From contig CM030714.1 in the NCBI GenBank assembly GCA_017979445.1, positions 3,038,001 through 3,102,000 of the forward strand: DNA of 64,000 nucleotides. Reading direction: 5' to 3'. The notes beneath the pieces are model-generated. The model did not search any database, was not told the origin of the DNA, and worked only from the letters and a program-made list of their open reading frames with translations. The position numbers and the translations under genes are program-made. Source of the stretch: Akebia trifoliata. Lineage: Eukaryota; Streptophyta; Magnoliopsida; Ranunculales; Lardizabalaceae. How positions within the stretch are numbered: the first letter of the stretch is position 1; the number at the start of each line of letters is the position of its first letter. Shown piece by piece: positions 15,033 through 28,226 of the stretch.

Positions 15033-17530
15033 CTACCGACCGTCCAACACTGTAATCGTGAGATTGTTTATTGAACGAAGATTGGGTTCCTTTGTATTCG
15101 AGCTTGAATTCGTCAGAACTTGCCCAGTTGAATAGGCGTGATGTTTAGGTGAAGGTAGAGGAGTAGCAAGCCCATTGCTAAGCATTGAGACAACATCTGA
15201 CATGGTGGGTCTATCAGTTGCACTCTCTTCGACACACAAGAGAGCGACATTAATATATCTTGTTAACACGTCCATACTATATGAATTGCCCATCATTGGA
15301 TCCACCAACTCCATCCCTCTATTACCATTCCACAACTTCCATGCCTAAAACAAAAAACAGAAATCAATTCAATGTGGAATATAGCTCAAGATAAAATCCA
15401 TAACAAATTCAATGGTATAAAGGCCTCCATTAAGATAAAAATTGGGTCAGTTTTAGTTACTCACACATGCAATGAGATTGTGAGAGTTGGAAATACAAAA
15501 ATCACTATTCTTCCTGCCACTCAGAATCTCCAAAAGCAAGACTCCAAAGCTAAAGACATCAGATTTTATAGAGAAATGGCCTCGGTTGGCATACTCAGGG
15601 GACATATAACCACTGTATTTCACGATTCAACAAAATCATGTAGTAGGACATAGGTTATTAGCATGGTTCGACATGTATGAAAAGTTTTCAAAAGTTAAAA
15701 CTCTTTTTCTGTACTTACTAAGTCCCAACTATTCTTTTTGTATTTGCATGTGACTCGTTCCCTCCAAAAATTCTTGCAAGAACAAAATCTGATATTTTGG
15801 GGTTCATATCGCCATCCAAAAGAATGTTACTGGCTTTCAGATCACGATGAATGATTCGTATTCTAGAATATTGATGAAGATAAAGAAGTCCTTGAGCAAT
15901 CCCTTCAATAATGTGTATGCGTCTTGTCCAATCTAATAACTCTCTTTTAGTGGGATCTAAAGCAATTAAACATAAAAAAATAATAATAATAAAAGAGCTG
16001 GTAAATATATGACGCATACAACCATATATAGAAAGAGAAATTGAATATAAAATTTACGAAAATGCAACAAATTAGTACCAAAGAGGAAGCAATCCAAGCT
16101 TTTGTTGGACATGTACTCATAGATCAATATATTTTCTCCATCTTCAATACAACAACCCAAGATCCTAACAAGATTCCTATGTTGGAGCTTGGCAATAAGA
16201 GTTGTCTCATTTTTAAACTCTTCAAATCCTTGTCCAGACTTTCTCGAAAGCCTTTTCACTGCTACTTCTTGTCCCCTTAGCAATTTGCCCTGAAATAAAG
16301 ATCATTAATTTATTTAAAAGTGTTTATGTTTCTAAAGTAATATGGTTTGAATGATTAAATGGTACCTTGTAAACAGGTCCAAACCCACCCTCTCCAAGTT
16401 TATTTGTAGCAGAGAAGTTACCTGTAGAAGCAATTATGCTTGCAAAACTAAACAACGGCAACTCAACATCGTTCGTCCCACCTTTCCCAACCTTACTATC
16501 AACTTGTTCACTATATGTTGCTTTAATTCCAATAGCCAAATCAAACAATAACAAATCTTGGCTTTTTTTCTCCTCTGTTTCAAATGTAAGAAATTCATTT
16601 ACTTCCAAAGATATAGAAAGTAGTTCCTTCATTTGGGGCTATAGTGTGCTATACAAACCTTTTCGGTTGAGTTTTATTATCCAAAGACGACACATGAAGG
16701 CTATTGAAATCAGAATTACTAGAACAATAGGCAGTGCTACAATTAACCATAAGCGGATAGTCCCCGAATCTGAAAATGAAGTCTTCTTTCCTTCGGTTGA
16801 TGAAGGAATCGTGTTTCCTGAATCAAACATTTTTTGTTATTCCAAGAATAACCATCACACACACTAAACTATGTAGAATTCAAGACTCAAAATTCAGAGA
16901 ATATTGTTATAATATCCACAGACCGAACTCTATGTAGAATTTGAGATTTAATGCACTTATAACATCTACAACAACCCAACTAAACCTTTTAGTACATCTT
17001 ACCTTGAGAATTCGGAAGCTCGGAAGCAGCAAGTCGAAGATAGAGATTCCCTCCAACACTATGATCATCAACAAGTGGAACCAGATTCAATATATCTCCA
17101 TCCCATGTAGAACACCCATGATATCCATAAGCATAAGCACCACAAGAACAGTTGTGCAAGCAAGCAAACTTGCATTCTTCCTCACTCCCAACTGTCAAAG
17201 ATCTCAAATTTATGGGAAATTTCACATTAAGAATCTGTGAAAACATGTCTTGATTGTTAGAAAGCTTGAGGATGTTAATGGGGAGCCCCTGTTAGCAACC
17301 CATACTACAGTTTGTAGTGGAATCTTCTTGAACCATATACCCAAGTAGTAATTCTTTGAGTTTGAAGGGGAGAAGAAACCCAATTCAAAGTTTCCACCAG
17401 AGGATACAAGGGTCTCTGTGTTTTTGATTGATTGGCCTTGTTTGATTGTATCTTTGGCTAAAGAGAATTGGAAGAAAGATAAAATGATAAAGAAAATGAT
17501 ACAAGAAAACAAGCCCATAGTACCTCTCAT
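15033..17530 (-). pseudogene. G-type lectin S-receptor-like kinase pseudogene (gene B)
   Basis: A tandem paralogue of gene A with three lesions. First, exon 1 (17530-17003) lost 757 bp near 17250, joining the B-lectin start (SSFLTI) to the PAN region (FSQILNVKFP). The loss is not a multiple of three, so translation stops at about 17222. Second, exon 3 (16626-16366) is 261 bp against 260 in gene A, owing to an extra G at its splice acceptor, which shifts the frame again. Third, the kinase DFG motif reads DFV (codon GTT for GGC). The other exons (16817-16659, 16289-16079, 15956-15719, 15612-15465, 15344-15033) have intact splice sites and open frames, including VAVKRL and HRDLKASN. A short secreted lectin fragment could still be made from the first ATG, but no functional receptor. 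Confidence 0.88.
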
Positions 17531-17710
17531 TTAGACTTAGCACATATTCGTGATGAAACAAGAAAAAAAATGAACAATCGACTAATCAATCTCTCTTTCT
17601 CTCTCTCGCTCTCGCTCTCATTCTCAGAGACTCAGACTCTTTACTAGAAAATGTCAACTCTAACATTGCAGCAAAATTATTATTTTGACAATGAAATATG
17701 TACTTTCAAA

Positions 17711-18010
17711 AGAGCCGTCCGGGGCCGGAGTCAGGATTTTCTTGTAGAGGGGGGCAATCTATGGTTAGCTGTATGGTTGAAGAACTCGAAGAGAATCGGC
17801 TCCAAGGAGAAATTCATAAGTTTTTTTATTAGAAGTTGAAAAAAAGGAATTTTAGGTCATTGCCACTTATTATATGAGAAAGCGCGGTCAAGAGTCAATG
17901 TCATCAATAAAAAAAATTGAGGGGTGTGAGGACAAATGGGACATGTTATTAGTTAAAAATATAGGGGTGTCTCAAAGTTCTGCTCCTTACTAATTCCATC
18001 TCTGCTTATA
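17711..18010. mobile_element. Insert of about 300 bp, probable transposon remnant
   Basis: The upstream flank of gene B matches that of gene A on both sides of this stretch, but the stretch itself is missing from gene A's flank (compare 10360-10480). It begins GGGGCCGGAGTCAGG and ends with words like TAATTCCATCTCTGC, which read as rough inverted counterparts, as in small DNA transposons. Exact ends and target duplication are unclear. Confidence 0.5.
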
Positions 18011-18450
18011 ACTCTATGTTTATAAAGAAACATTGACTTTTCTCTCAGTGTACAATACTAGTATCTCGATGAAAAACATATATGGTTCTGCACACTCCAC
18101 CCCCATCAACTGCAATGTTGTAGGAAGTCAGTTTAGCAATTTCCATTTTAAAACTATGGTATTGACAAAGTAGACTGACTTCTTAACCCCCAAAGATTAT
18201 TGTGATGACCAAGATCACACCTCAAGAAGTGGAGGTCTTGAATTCTAATCCCACCTTAGAGGCCACACTCAACGACTTATCCTAGAAAGTTGAGCATGAA
18301 AAGCAGAGACTACACATGCCTTGAAGATTAGCGGATGTTTTAAAATGTTGGATACCTCGGGTCTAAAAAAAAAAGACTTTCCATACGGGATTTACCGATT
18401 GTACTTTTCCAATTAGTACATAAGGATCGGACACCCATATTCCAGGATCA

Positions 18451-19359
18451 TACAAGCATGTTATAGGAAATGCGCCAAACCCAAAACAAGCTACCCCTGA
18501 TTTGGGACAAATCCAAAGAGGGTCCACTGAGATTGATGAGAAGTCGTTTTACCCTCACTTGAGTTTGCCTTCTAGTAAAACTTTGACTATGTCCACACTT
18601 GCTTCTCTTAAATAATTAGTTTAGTTCGGCAAGCTATGACGAACTTCTGGGATAGTCTTTTCTCGAGATTGAAGACTAGACGAAAGAGAGAGAGAAATAA
18701 CTTTGAATTTCTTAACTAAAGCATGGGCACTTTTTTTGAATCCTAAACGTTCAAACAATCAACTAATCTCCTCTGATTATTTAGTTTAATGATTTCAAAT
18801 CAGATGACCAAAAAAATACGTGGAACGTAAATTTTGGCTAAATTTTTTAAGAGCAGCTGCGAGCCACCAAATTTTGACTCCATTTAAGTGTTGTGATATG
18901 GTTCATACACTATTGCCCTTGGATCCAGTTCTAAATTTAAGCGTTGGTGACTGCTTTTTTTTTTTTCTTTCTTTAGTAAGCTGCACATACCAGCCATCCT
19001 GCACATGTACTGATCAGGGCCTAGAAAATCAATTCTAAGGCCCTATTTATAGAAACTTTAAATATAAAACACATGTTAAATCCCCTAATTAGAGATAATG
19101 CATTCATAGTCCATGTTTTTGTTATTTTCGAATTTATTTTGATTTCTGGATTAATTTGTGTTAAGTTAAAGGCACGAGGAACAAAAAGAAGTAAATCAGA
19201 CGAATTGCTAGAGTCTACTACAATCCAGAACCCAAGATAAGGAATCAGACAAAAAAGCAGGCCCATTGGGCCCACTAAGGTCGTAGCGCGATGAAGTCAA
19301 TGAGTTGAACCTCATGATTCGTGCAGTATTATGAGGGCTTGATTGTTGACGTAATATAT
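18451..19359. other. Intergenic, no gene seen
   Basis: No frame here shows a domain. The minus-strand frame at 19021-19275 begins like a signal peptide (MGPMGLLFCLI) but nothing after it resembles an S-domain, so I treat it as chance. Confidence 0.45.
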
Positions 19360-20060
19360 TTGGATTTGGTTTTTTGCTGATGTACACGAACGTTCTGGCT
19401 TAAGAAACATTAATTTGGCTATATAAATAGAGACCAGACCAGAGTAAAAAGGCATCTCCCATCTCCTGTTCTCTTTCTCTTTCTTTTTATCAATTTTTTA
19501 GGTTTTAGTTTTAGTTATTGTTCTAGCTTTGTAAGCAAGGCATTGACGCCAATTTCAAGCAAATATCAATAATAAAAAAAGCATTTATCTCTTCACTCCT
19601 TATTTTTCTTTTAATGTATGTTTCTATTATTCTTGCAATGATTCTTGACCAGACCTCCATTAAAGAGATCGATGATGTCAGAGCAAGTAAATCTTCGTCA
19701 GTTTATTATTTTGCATCCGCTTTTATTGTTTATGCTTAAATAGATTTAATCTTCTAATCTAATAATATTAGATTATTTATTGGATCGAGACAAAAAGACA
19801 AATACAAATAAAATGATGAGATAATTTGTTCTTAGTGGATCCGACTGATTTAAGCTTTACACTGCAATCTTCCTATTTTGTTATATTTTTATTGTTTCAT
19901 TTGGCTTCATCCTTTTACAAATCAGTTTTAGTTATCTTAAAAATCTAATCATTTTAAGTTAAATGTTTTTAATCAACGTTGTCTCTATGGATCGACCCTT
20001 ACTTGCTAATATTTTTAATATTTTGTTATTTGTTATTTTATATGATAACCTACGATGAAC
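19360..20060 (+). mobile_element. Possible LTR retrotransposon remnant (LTR plus leader)
   Basis: A TATA-like CTATATAAATAG (19419-19430) is followed by pyrimidine-rich sequence, an AATAAA at 19571, and about 400 bp later the phrase CTCTATGGATCGACCCTTAC. A similar phrase precedes the primer-binding site in many plant Ty3/gypsy elements. No gag or pol frame follows, so this would be a truncated or solo remnant. The call rests on pattern resemblance only. Confidence 0.35.
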
Positions 20061-20974
20061 AAATTTGACAATAATTAAATATAACCACTTTATGTGGAAA
20101 AACATATAGAGATTTGAAGGTGTGACTTGGAGAACAAACCCAATCGCCCTTACCATCTCAACTAATCCCTGATAGTGAAGTATTGTAACTTGGCTCATAC
20201 ATTATTGACCTAGGTCATAAGTATGTCTGGGATATTATTTGGGTTTTGCGTTTAAAAAGTTGGGACCATGTGTTTTTACAAGCAAACCAATTGGCATTTA
20301 TAGTTCATAAGAAAGGGAGCAAATTAAATTTAAAAAAAGAGTCTATTAGTAACTTGCCTTTAAGAACGGTCTTCTTGTTTGCTTCTCTCATTTTCATTGA
20401 TTCCTTACCAATTTTCCAATAAGAATTGTGTCTTTGCACAACAATACATAGACAATATTATTCAGGAGGATTTGCAAAAAAATATAAAGATTCGGCAAAT
20501 GAAATTACATGATGGTAGTGTCAGAATATTTCCCAACATATTACCATTTATGAGAACTTCATATTTACGAGAACATTCTCAAAATATTTGTTCAAACTTT
20601 TTGAATCTCAACTTGACTTTCCTTTAGCATTTTCTTCAATAGTCAAGTGTCCTACGATGAATAAAGATAACACCTCAAAATCCCTCTAGGATTCATGCCC
20701 TGGATCATATTTAACTTCAAACAGATAATTAACAAGCCCCCTTGATTTGTCTTTCTTCCCATTTATATTTGATGATTTGGGTATTTTTCCATTGATGACA
20801 TGTATAATCCTAAGTATTTCATGCATTCAATCCCCTTAATTGGTTAAGTATATCAGCCCACATTAATATTTTTTTAAATATTTCTTAATGGCAGATCATC
20901 TAATCATATACTTGACACTTTATTTTATGCATGCTTGGGACAAATCACGTAGTTGTATTTATTATAGTGCTATT
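20061..20974. other. Intergenic, old repeat at 20265-20510
   Basis: The stretch around 20265-20510 is a diverged relative of 26680-26905: both share words such as 'caattggcattt'/'caatttgcattt' and 'caacaatacat', followed by 'ggatttg'. Neither has a sustained frame. It is presumably an old transposon. Confidence 0.35.
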
Positions 20975-21560
20975 AGACACAGGGTCGGCTCAATACAAAT
21001 TGAGATCTAAGGCGAATTTTAAAATTAGGCCTTTTTGATATTTAATATATTAATATAAATAATTATTATTATTTAAATAATAAAAAGATATTTAAAATTT
21101 ATTTGTATTGCTTTTTTAGGTAAAATGTTACTAGTTGCACACCACCTTCTACCAATTGCACTCCATCACTTAAAATTTTCCATTTGTACTTCATTTGGAT
21201 GATTGCACTCAAAATTAAAATAACAATATTGCACTCCTTTATTTTTTGTTTTTGTTCTTATTCTTCTTCTTCAGTCATTTTCACATAAATAATTGTTGAT
21301 TCAATAACTTTTGTAAGAAATACTTGATCATATAACAAGCATGATTACAATTTACATTAGAAAAGAAAATGGATAACCCTAAATCTTAATGTTACCAATA
21401 ATGAAATGCAATTATTAGGTTAAAATAGATGTTATAAAAAAAAATGTTATTTTACAAGGTTGGTGTGCAACCAACTTCTAGTTGTGTGCAACTTGTCGAT
21501 CCCAAGTTGTGGGGCCTTGAGCGATTGCCTAAGTGGCCTTATGGTTAAGCCCAAGTTGGT
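20975..21560. mobile_element. Nested transposon remnants
   Basis: An outer element starts ACAGGGTCGGCTCAATAC and resumes at about 21505 with GGGGCCTTGAGCGATTGCCT, both typical of a dispersed plant repeat. Inside it, about 21130-21500 is bounded by roughly inverted words: AGTTGCACACCACCTT on the left, and GGTTGGTGTGCAACC then TTGTGTGCAACTT on the right. This suggests a second small element inserted in the first. Boundaries are approximate. Confidence 0.4.
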
Positions 21561-24500
21561 GTGCACTACATGATGTATGAAAGTAAATGAAACATTGAAG
21601 AGCTAAAAGATGACACATCTTTGGGGGGGGGGGGGAAAATTCAGGGTTTTGGTTTGACATTAAAGATGAGGGCATTTAAGTCATTTTCTATCAATCTTCC
21701 AGAGTAGATAGGGGTCAAGGAGGCACATCATAAGTTTGAAAACATGGCCGTATCTCAAATATTCACCAAAATGTGGTCAAGCATGTAGAAAAATCACAAG
21801 ATACCCATCCAATGTTTGGAACCATCCCCATCCGGGTTGAATTTTAATCATTAAGGTAAGGCACCCAAGTGTGACAAATGTTCTACAATGGCGAAATTAT
21901 TAAAACAATTATATATTTTGTGAATTTAATATTGAATCAATAATGTTTTTAAATATTAATGAAAAGGATTATACCCAATTTCGTATTTTTTCAATGATGA
22001 GTAGAGCATCCTCACCAAAAATCTAGAAGGTTGTGATGTTTGATTGTCGATCCCAATTTTGAAGCCCTAAAGAGAGTTAAATATTTTTTCAATGTATGAG
22101 TTAGAAGTTTTAAAATGACTGATTTTTTATGAGGGTGATCTCTATGATGAGTAGAGCATCCTCACCAAAAATCAGCTTATTCTGAAACTTCTAACCTCAT
22201 TAAAAGTCGTTTACAAATATTGAACGGTCCAATAAGAGAGAAAATTCTCTCTTCTGCCATGGTGAAAATATCAAATTTCTTGATTAGATCACCTTTTGCC
22301 ATTTAAGAACATGATCCATTACCATAGAATCGTAGAGGAGGAATTCTATGAATTTTTAAAAGAAAAAGTTATTTTTCATCGTTGAATTTTAATTTTAAAC
22401 ATGAATGCTCGATAGCCACCCATTTCAACACCTTGGATCAAGTTTGAAAAACTTAGTTTTTTTCGGGGGAAAAAAATGATCATAAGTTTTTTCATGAAAT
22501 CTAGAAAGTTGTGATGTTTGATTGCGAATATGATAATCTACGTGAGCCCCACAACTCTTTTTAAAATTTGAAATCTTAAAATTAAAATTTGTAGACAAAG
22601 GAAGTACGAGCAGGAGAGAGAATTTTTCTCTGTATTACTCACGTCATATACGCCATATGTCAAATGGGTGTTGGGTTGTGAGCATAAACTCATTTGTGTA
22701 CATGCAAGTGCAAAGTGCTCCCGACTATATGCAAACGTGGTGACCTGCCGCGGCTTGGAAACAAAGTGTAACCTCTCACATATATGACCAAAATAGATGA
22801 ATGACAGATACCATATAAATTCAACGAGAGTCTTCTCATTTTTAAAAGTGGAACCATCTTGTTAAGAGATAGTTTCTTAACTAACACATTCTCTTTAAAG
22901 TATAGGGACAATGACCAGAGGCCTATTTTTTTTAATATATATCAAAAAGTCCCTTCTAAAAAAAATATGGACTCTTTAATAACCAATTTATCAAATATTA
23001 TTCTAAAAATGATTTTTGAAATGAAATTATCATAATTACCCTTTCAATGATTTTTGAAGATTAAAGAAACCTGTTATTTGAGAATATTTGAGTTATTCCT
23101 ATATTTTGTAATTATAACATGTCCCTTAACTATGATCATCTCTTATAGATCAATTTTTTTTATAAAAAAACATGCTTCTCTTACCAAAACTAATTATCTT
23201 TAAATCACATAGATGATGATGACTACACCAATGATGATGATGGAGTTGAGCATAATCATCATCAAACTAATTTGATCTATGCATATTAGATTCATTAAAA
23301 TAAATAAATAATTAAAATATAAATTTAAAGTCGACTTGAATGTTCATCGAATTGATTTAATTTAAAAATTAGCAAGTCGACACAAATGAGTCAAATAAAA
23401 TTATATTGAATTTAGCTTGTAATAAATAAAATATTTATTTTTATTTTAAAAAAATATTAATAACTAAATAAATTGGTCATATTTTTTATTGGACTCTCTA
23501 TACTTTTAGATCAAACACTTCGTAAAGTTGTTAAAAAGAAATTTTAATTATTTTTATTAAAAAAATCTTCAAAAAAATTTTAATTGATTAATATTTTATT
23601 AAGTGGGACTTAAGTGATCTGTATTCTTTACTAGGAGACTATTTCGTAAATATTCTCAATAAAGAGTCCTTCATACCCATTCTCCATTAAATATAAAATA
23701 CAAAAATATTTTTATTTATATTTTTAATTAAGTCAAATAAGTATTTGATTTAAAAAAATAATAAATAAATATTAACAGGATCTTACTCTTAAAAAGAAGT
23801 CAGTGTCAAAAATCTATAAAATAAAGGTAATGTGACGGAAGTATACGATTTTCAAATCTAGTACATTCTACTTAAATAATACTATCTATTAATCGCCTAA
23901 CTTGGATGTTAGATTATCCTTCTATGTATCTCATAAAAATCAAAGAAAGAAACAGTTAGACAAAGACGGGGTGGAAAGTTGTCATCTCAGTCATCTTGGT
24001 ATTGGAATGTGAGCTGTTGAATCTTGTTTTTAGCTCAATTTTTCTCCACCAACTATGGAAATCTTTTGACTCTTTGCTCCACGTTCTCCACAAGTCTATA
24101 AATATAGAATAGATAATTATTGGAGGTATGATTTCAAATTTGTTTCGTTTTAGAATGTTTGGGTGGAAACAAATCTGAAACATTTGGGGTCTATCTCAAA
24201 ACCAATTGGCATTGAGTATCCGATGTGGAACTAAACTCAACATGTCCTAGCACATGTGGGTAAGATGGGGTCAAAGCACGTCGAGATATAAACTAAGTGA
24301 TATGGAGGAGAGAAAGTCTCATTCTGATAGCATGTAGAAGAAATGGTTTATTAAGAATTCTTGGGTAATTAATACATGAACCCTAATAAGGTATTTATAG
24401 AGATTACATCAACCAAGATATGAAAATATTTTAATATAAATATTTTTATTTATTAATGCTTCCTAATATAGAATATCATAATTGATATTGTTAAGTGTAT

Positions 24501-26385
24501 TATTCTCCATCACTATCTTCCTTTTGTGATGAGATATATTGATCATGATACAATGTTTTTCATGCATCATATTCTTTTTTTTTTTTTTTTGCTAACTGAG
24601 TGTCCGGGCCAGCTTGCGCGCACCAGGACTAATCTTGGGGAGGACTACCACAGCAACCCACTGCTGTGGTCCCCCAGTTAAATCATGCATCATATTCTCT
24701 TATACCCTCCTGCAATTGTACGGTCTTTTGAAGAAATAGTATGCAATTGATTTTTCTAAATAATTTATCTTAATCTTATTAAGTGACATACTATTATATT
24801 AGATCACCCAAAATTCAATCGTGCTTCTTGGTGATCATTGCATATTTATAAAGTTCATCAATGTTGCATCTTGTTCTTTTTGAATTTTTCGAAGTTGATG
24901 ATTTTTTATAATAGGTCTGTTATGATCTCTCCTAAGAACACACAAATTAGGATTGTGAGATTTAAATGAAATAACTCTCGTTGGAAAGATTTTAGAAAAG
25001 AAAAACAAATGAGATTGTGAGAGATGAATGGATAGACATAAGAGATTTATAGAGATAAAGAAGGAGATGTGGTTTTGTTAAAGAAAACTACAATAATAAT
25101 AAAGTAAAAAAAAAAATTGATTTAAGTTCGGCAATGTAGGTGGCATCATCATCGAAGAACGGCGCACTAAAATCGATGTGCTCAGAGAAACTTGAGTTCT
25201 GATACCATGATAAATTTGGGGGTCTAACTCAAAATCAATTGGCAATAAATAGAGAGACCCAAGAGTTTACAAGAAGAGAGACAAGCAATGAGTGTCTGAT
25301 GTAAGACTAAACTCAACAAAATCCCTTCATTATATTAGGTCATAACCTTTGGAGATGCCATGTTGGCCTGATTGCATAATTAAGAGGCAAAATTGCAAAT
25401 TATCTTGCCCAGAATACTACAAGTAATTTCAAACAATTACTAGACGCCAAAATTGCCAAGCAAAAATATGGGCAAAAACATGTCCCTTCAGTACAATATT
25501 TTAAGTAGTGTGTCCAGATTTTATGATAAAATCTGATGAATCTTCAGTTTATTTGAATGTCAGAAAATTAAATTTAGGTAGTTCGGGAAAAATGATACAT
25601 ATTTTTAAATTTTGTAATAAATACAAATGGAGCCAACCAAATTAAATTAAGGCCCAACTGCGATCCAACCAATTTAACACATTTCCGATCCAAATATATA
25701 CTCAATTATTTTTTACCACATCGATGCATCAAATATAAATATCTATGTTGCCTAAGGAGCCAAAAACTCAATGATGTTAAGGAAGGAACACAATATAAGA
25801 GAAGGGTTTCTCATCATTTGTTCATCACCGATGGATATGGAAGCATTATCTTGTAAGTGTGATTGTGTGTCTTTCCTCCCATGAAATATTTTGATCCCCA
25901 ATCAAGGTCCAACAGAGATTTGCTGTTAGAAAATTTAGGTGCTAAGTTGATGAACCAATGGCAATGTGCCACATTTATTGAAAAAGCAACAGTGATTGGA
26001 TATTGGAGAAAAAAATTCGAGAGAAAATTTAAGAGGAGTTTAAGTGCTTAAATTTTACCTGTTTTTTAGTACACGAGGTGCCATGCCATTCGTTCATCAG
26101 CTTAGCACATACATTTCAAAACAGCAAATCTCTGATCATCAAGGTCATTAGCCAAAAATAATTAGCAAAGGTTCGACCAGGCCCTTGAGCACAAGTATGA
26201 CATAATCAACAATGCAGCTTCTTTGAGTTGTTTCTTAAACCATAATTAAGGCCAAACTAGCAACCTTTAGTGCTGGAAAATAGAGAAAATTTGAAAATGT
26301 TCTAATAATTTTAATTTTGAAAAGGAATATTATTGGAATCTTTATATATAAAAAAATATTCTCTTGTTAGTTATGTATTTAAAAA
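21561..26385. other. Intergenic repeat-rich DNA, no gene seen
   Basis: There are no supported genes. Visible structure includes a run of 14 G at about 21622-21635, and a local repeat in which GAGTAGAGCATCCTCACC occurs at about 21999 and 22150. Two related blocks lie at 24184-24265 and 25215-25325; both carry 'caattggca' and 'ctaaactcaac' and look like old LTR-retroelement pieces. A fragment at 24578-24680 begins GTGTCCGGGCCAGCTTGCGC after a T tract and resembles a common plant dispersed repeat. The rest is AT-rich sequence. Confidence 0.4.
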
Positions 26386-26637
26386 AGAGTCCTGATAATA
26401 TGACTTGTTAAGTAGCATACTCAAATGACTTCATGACATGGACAAGTTTGAGAATTGTAGATTTGTATGCCTTGGGATATACAATTCCCTCGAGATACAC
26501 GATTCCCTCAGGATACACTATTTTATGGGAAAGTGCAATCGTGTATCCTAAGGCATTCAGATCTACAATATCCAAACTTGTCACATCATGAAATCATTTG
26601 AATATGCCACTTGACGAGTCATATTATCATGACTCTT
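26386..26637. mobile_element. MITE, family B, well preserved
   Basis: About 252 bp. The two ends are inverted copies of each other over roughly 65 bp: AGAGTCCTGATAATATGACT on the left, and AGAGTCATGATAATATGACT when the right end is reverse-complemented. The centre repeats GATACACGATTCCCTC. This is the most symmetrical full-length family-B member in the window. Confidence 0.8.
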
Positions 26638-27920
26638 TAAAAAATAGTCAAACAAAAGAAATCGGTGGTTGTTTGTATCATTAAATTGTATTTACTAACG
26701 ACTCAATTTGCATTTGTGATTTATACCAAAATGGGGCAAATAACATTAAAAGAAAGCACCGACTTCAACATGCCTCAAAGACTGGTCCTTTTCCTTTTCT
26801 TTTCTCTATTCTCATTGCTTTCATACTATTATTCTGAAAAGAAGAGTATCTCACTTCAACAATACATGTATTATTGGATTCAAAAGGATTTGAAATTTGA
26901 ACATTAAGCTCAAACTTGATCGACTTGATGAAAATTGTGAATATCCATCGGTTTTTTCTCAATGAACTCCTTAGAGCAACTCCAATGCAAATAGGCATAA
27001 TTTGTAGGTATTTTATTATTAGGAGTCATTTTACTTGTTCAAGGGGTTTGCACTCTAACTATATTAGTCAAAACAACTCTCCACAAAATTAACTACGTAA
27101 AATATTCCACAATTGCCATTGTTTTTTATTGCCAATAGATAGAGAGAAAATTTTACTCTCTTCCTTTCTCTCTCCTACTTTCTCCTTCCAAAATATTTCA
27201 AAGTAGAGAGTCCCAGTTTAAGTGTGTTGGAGTGCTTTTAGAATACTTTTGACTTAGTAAAATGATAGTTGGGGGAGGATACAGAGCTCGAGCCCAAGTG
27301 TGTTGAAGTTGCTCTTATACACAAAACAAAGCCACTTAAATATCTCAAATTCAAAGGGCTAAAAAGGGAACTTGTTGTAGTATGTGGCTCATATTAAGTA
27401 GATCACGTATACAGAGAAAGCAGACTGATGCCAAGAGTGAATCGGAACGGAACGACTAGGGTTTACTATAAATTCATATTATTAAAATTTTCTAATACCT
27501 ATTGTACGGTTAGAATTTATTATAAATTCATATGATATTACCCTAATTTGACATATAGTAAAAATTTAGCTCTTCGCTCTTGTGGATGTAGGCACACCGT
27601 CAAATCACGTTAAATATGTGTATTCTTGTATTTTAATTGTTTTTCTCTTTTCTGTACTATTCATCATAATTGTTGTACGTAGCACAATAGAATTGATATT
27701 GGAATATGAGGTCTTATTACATTTTATGGGCTAGCAATCTGATTGGGACTATATGCCTTATTAGAGTAGAGTAGGGCTTTTGACAAATAGTGAAGAAATG
27801 ACTTCAAAAATCATATTTTTTAAATTATGAATGGTAAGATCACTCGGCATAAAATGCGGACAATTTGAATCCCATATTTTAAAACATTATCTTTACAAAG
27901 ACTTTTATAAGTATTATTTG
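26638..27920. other. Intergenic, no gene seen
   Basis: The frame at 26665-26907 belongs to the old repeat related to 20265-20510 and has no domain. Nothing else was recognised. Confidence 0.4.
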
Positions 27921-28104
27921 AAAAAGAGTGGTGCTGGGGTGACATAGGATTTACTGTGATTCTCACAATTCTGATGTGGACATGCATATATAATCATAGA
28001 TGATTTTTACTCATATCGCGAGGAAATACATCTGTGGTTATGTGCACATCCCACGTTAGACTTGTGAGAATCGCAGTAAATACTTTGTGTCATTTCAACA
28101 TTTG
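27921..28104. mobile_element. MITE, family A
   Basis: Begins AAAGAGTGGTGCTGGGGTGA and ends with the inverted counterpart near 28104. GATTCTCACAATTCTGAT is mirrored by a GTGAGAATCGCAGTAAAT segment. It belongs to the same subgroup as 43812-43993. Confidence 0.7.
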
Positions 28105-28226
28105 AAAAATGCTTAAAATACCTTTTTTAAAGCTTTGAAGGACACACACCCCTCCACGTTTTCTGATCAAATACCCACATGTTTTAACATTGATGACATG
28201 TTCCTTGACCTCGTTCTTCTCTTATG

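Larger units (their letters stand above)
13091..18450. repeat. Segmental duplication, copy 2 (matches 5013-10866)
   Basis: This copy has the same order of parts as copy 1. It carries the inactivated kinase B, a 757-bp deletion near 17250, and an extra insert of about 300 bp at 17711-18010. Intronic and exonic sequence of the kinase region is nearly identical to copy 1, which points to a recent event. Confidence 0.88.

Noticed and set aside
19021..19275. Minus-strand frame starting MGPMGLLFCLI, like the kinase signal peptides
   Set aside because: The resemblance covers only about ten residues. No B-lectin sequence follows, and the surrounding DNA is not duplicated from A or B.
24578..24680. 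GTGTCCGGGCCAGCTTGCGC patch as a possible gene exon
   Set aside because: GC-richer than its surroundings but preceded by a T tract and resembling a common dispersed plant repeat. It has no open frame.
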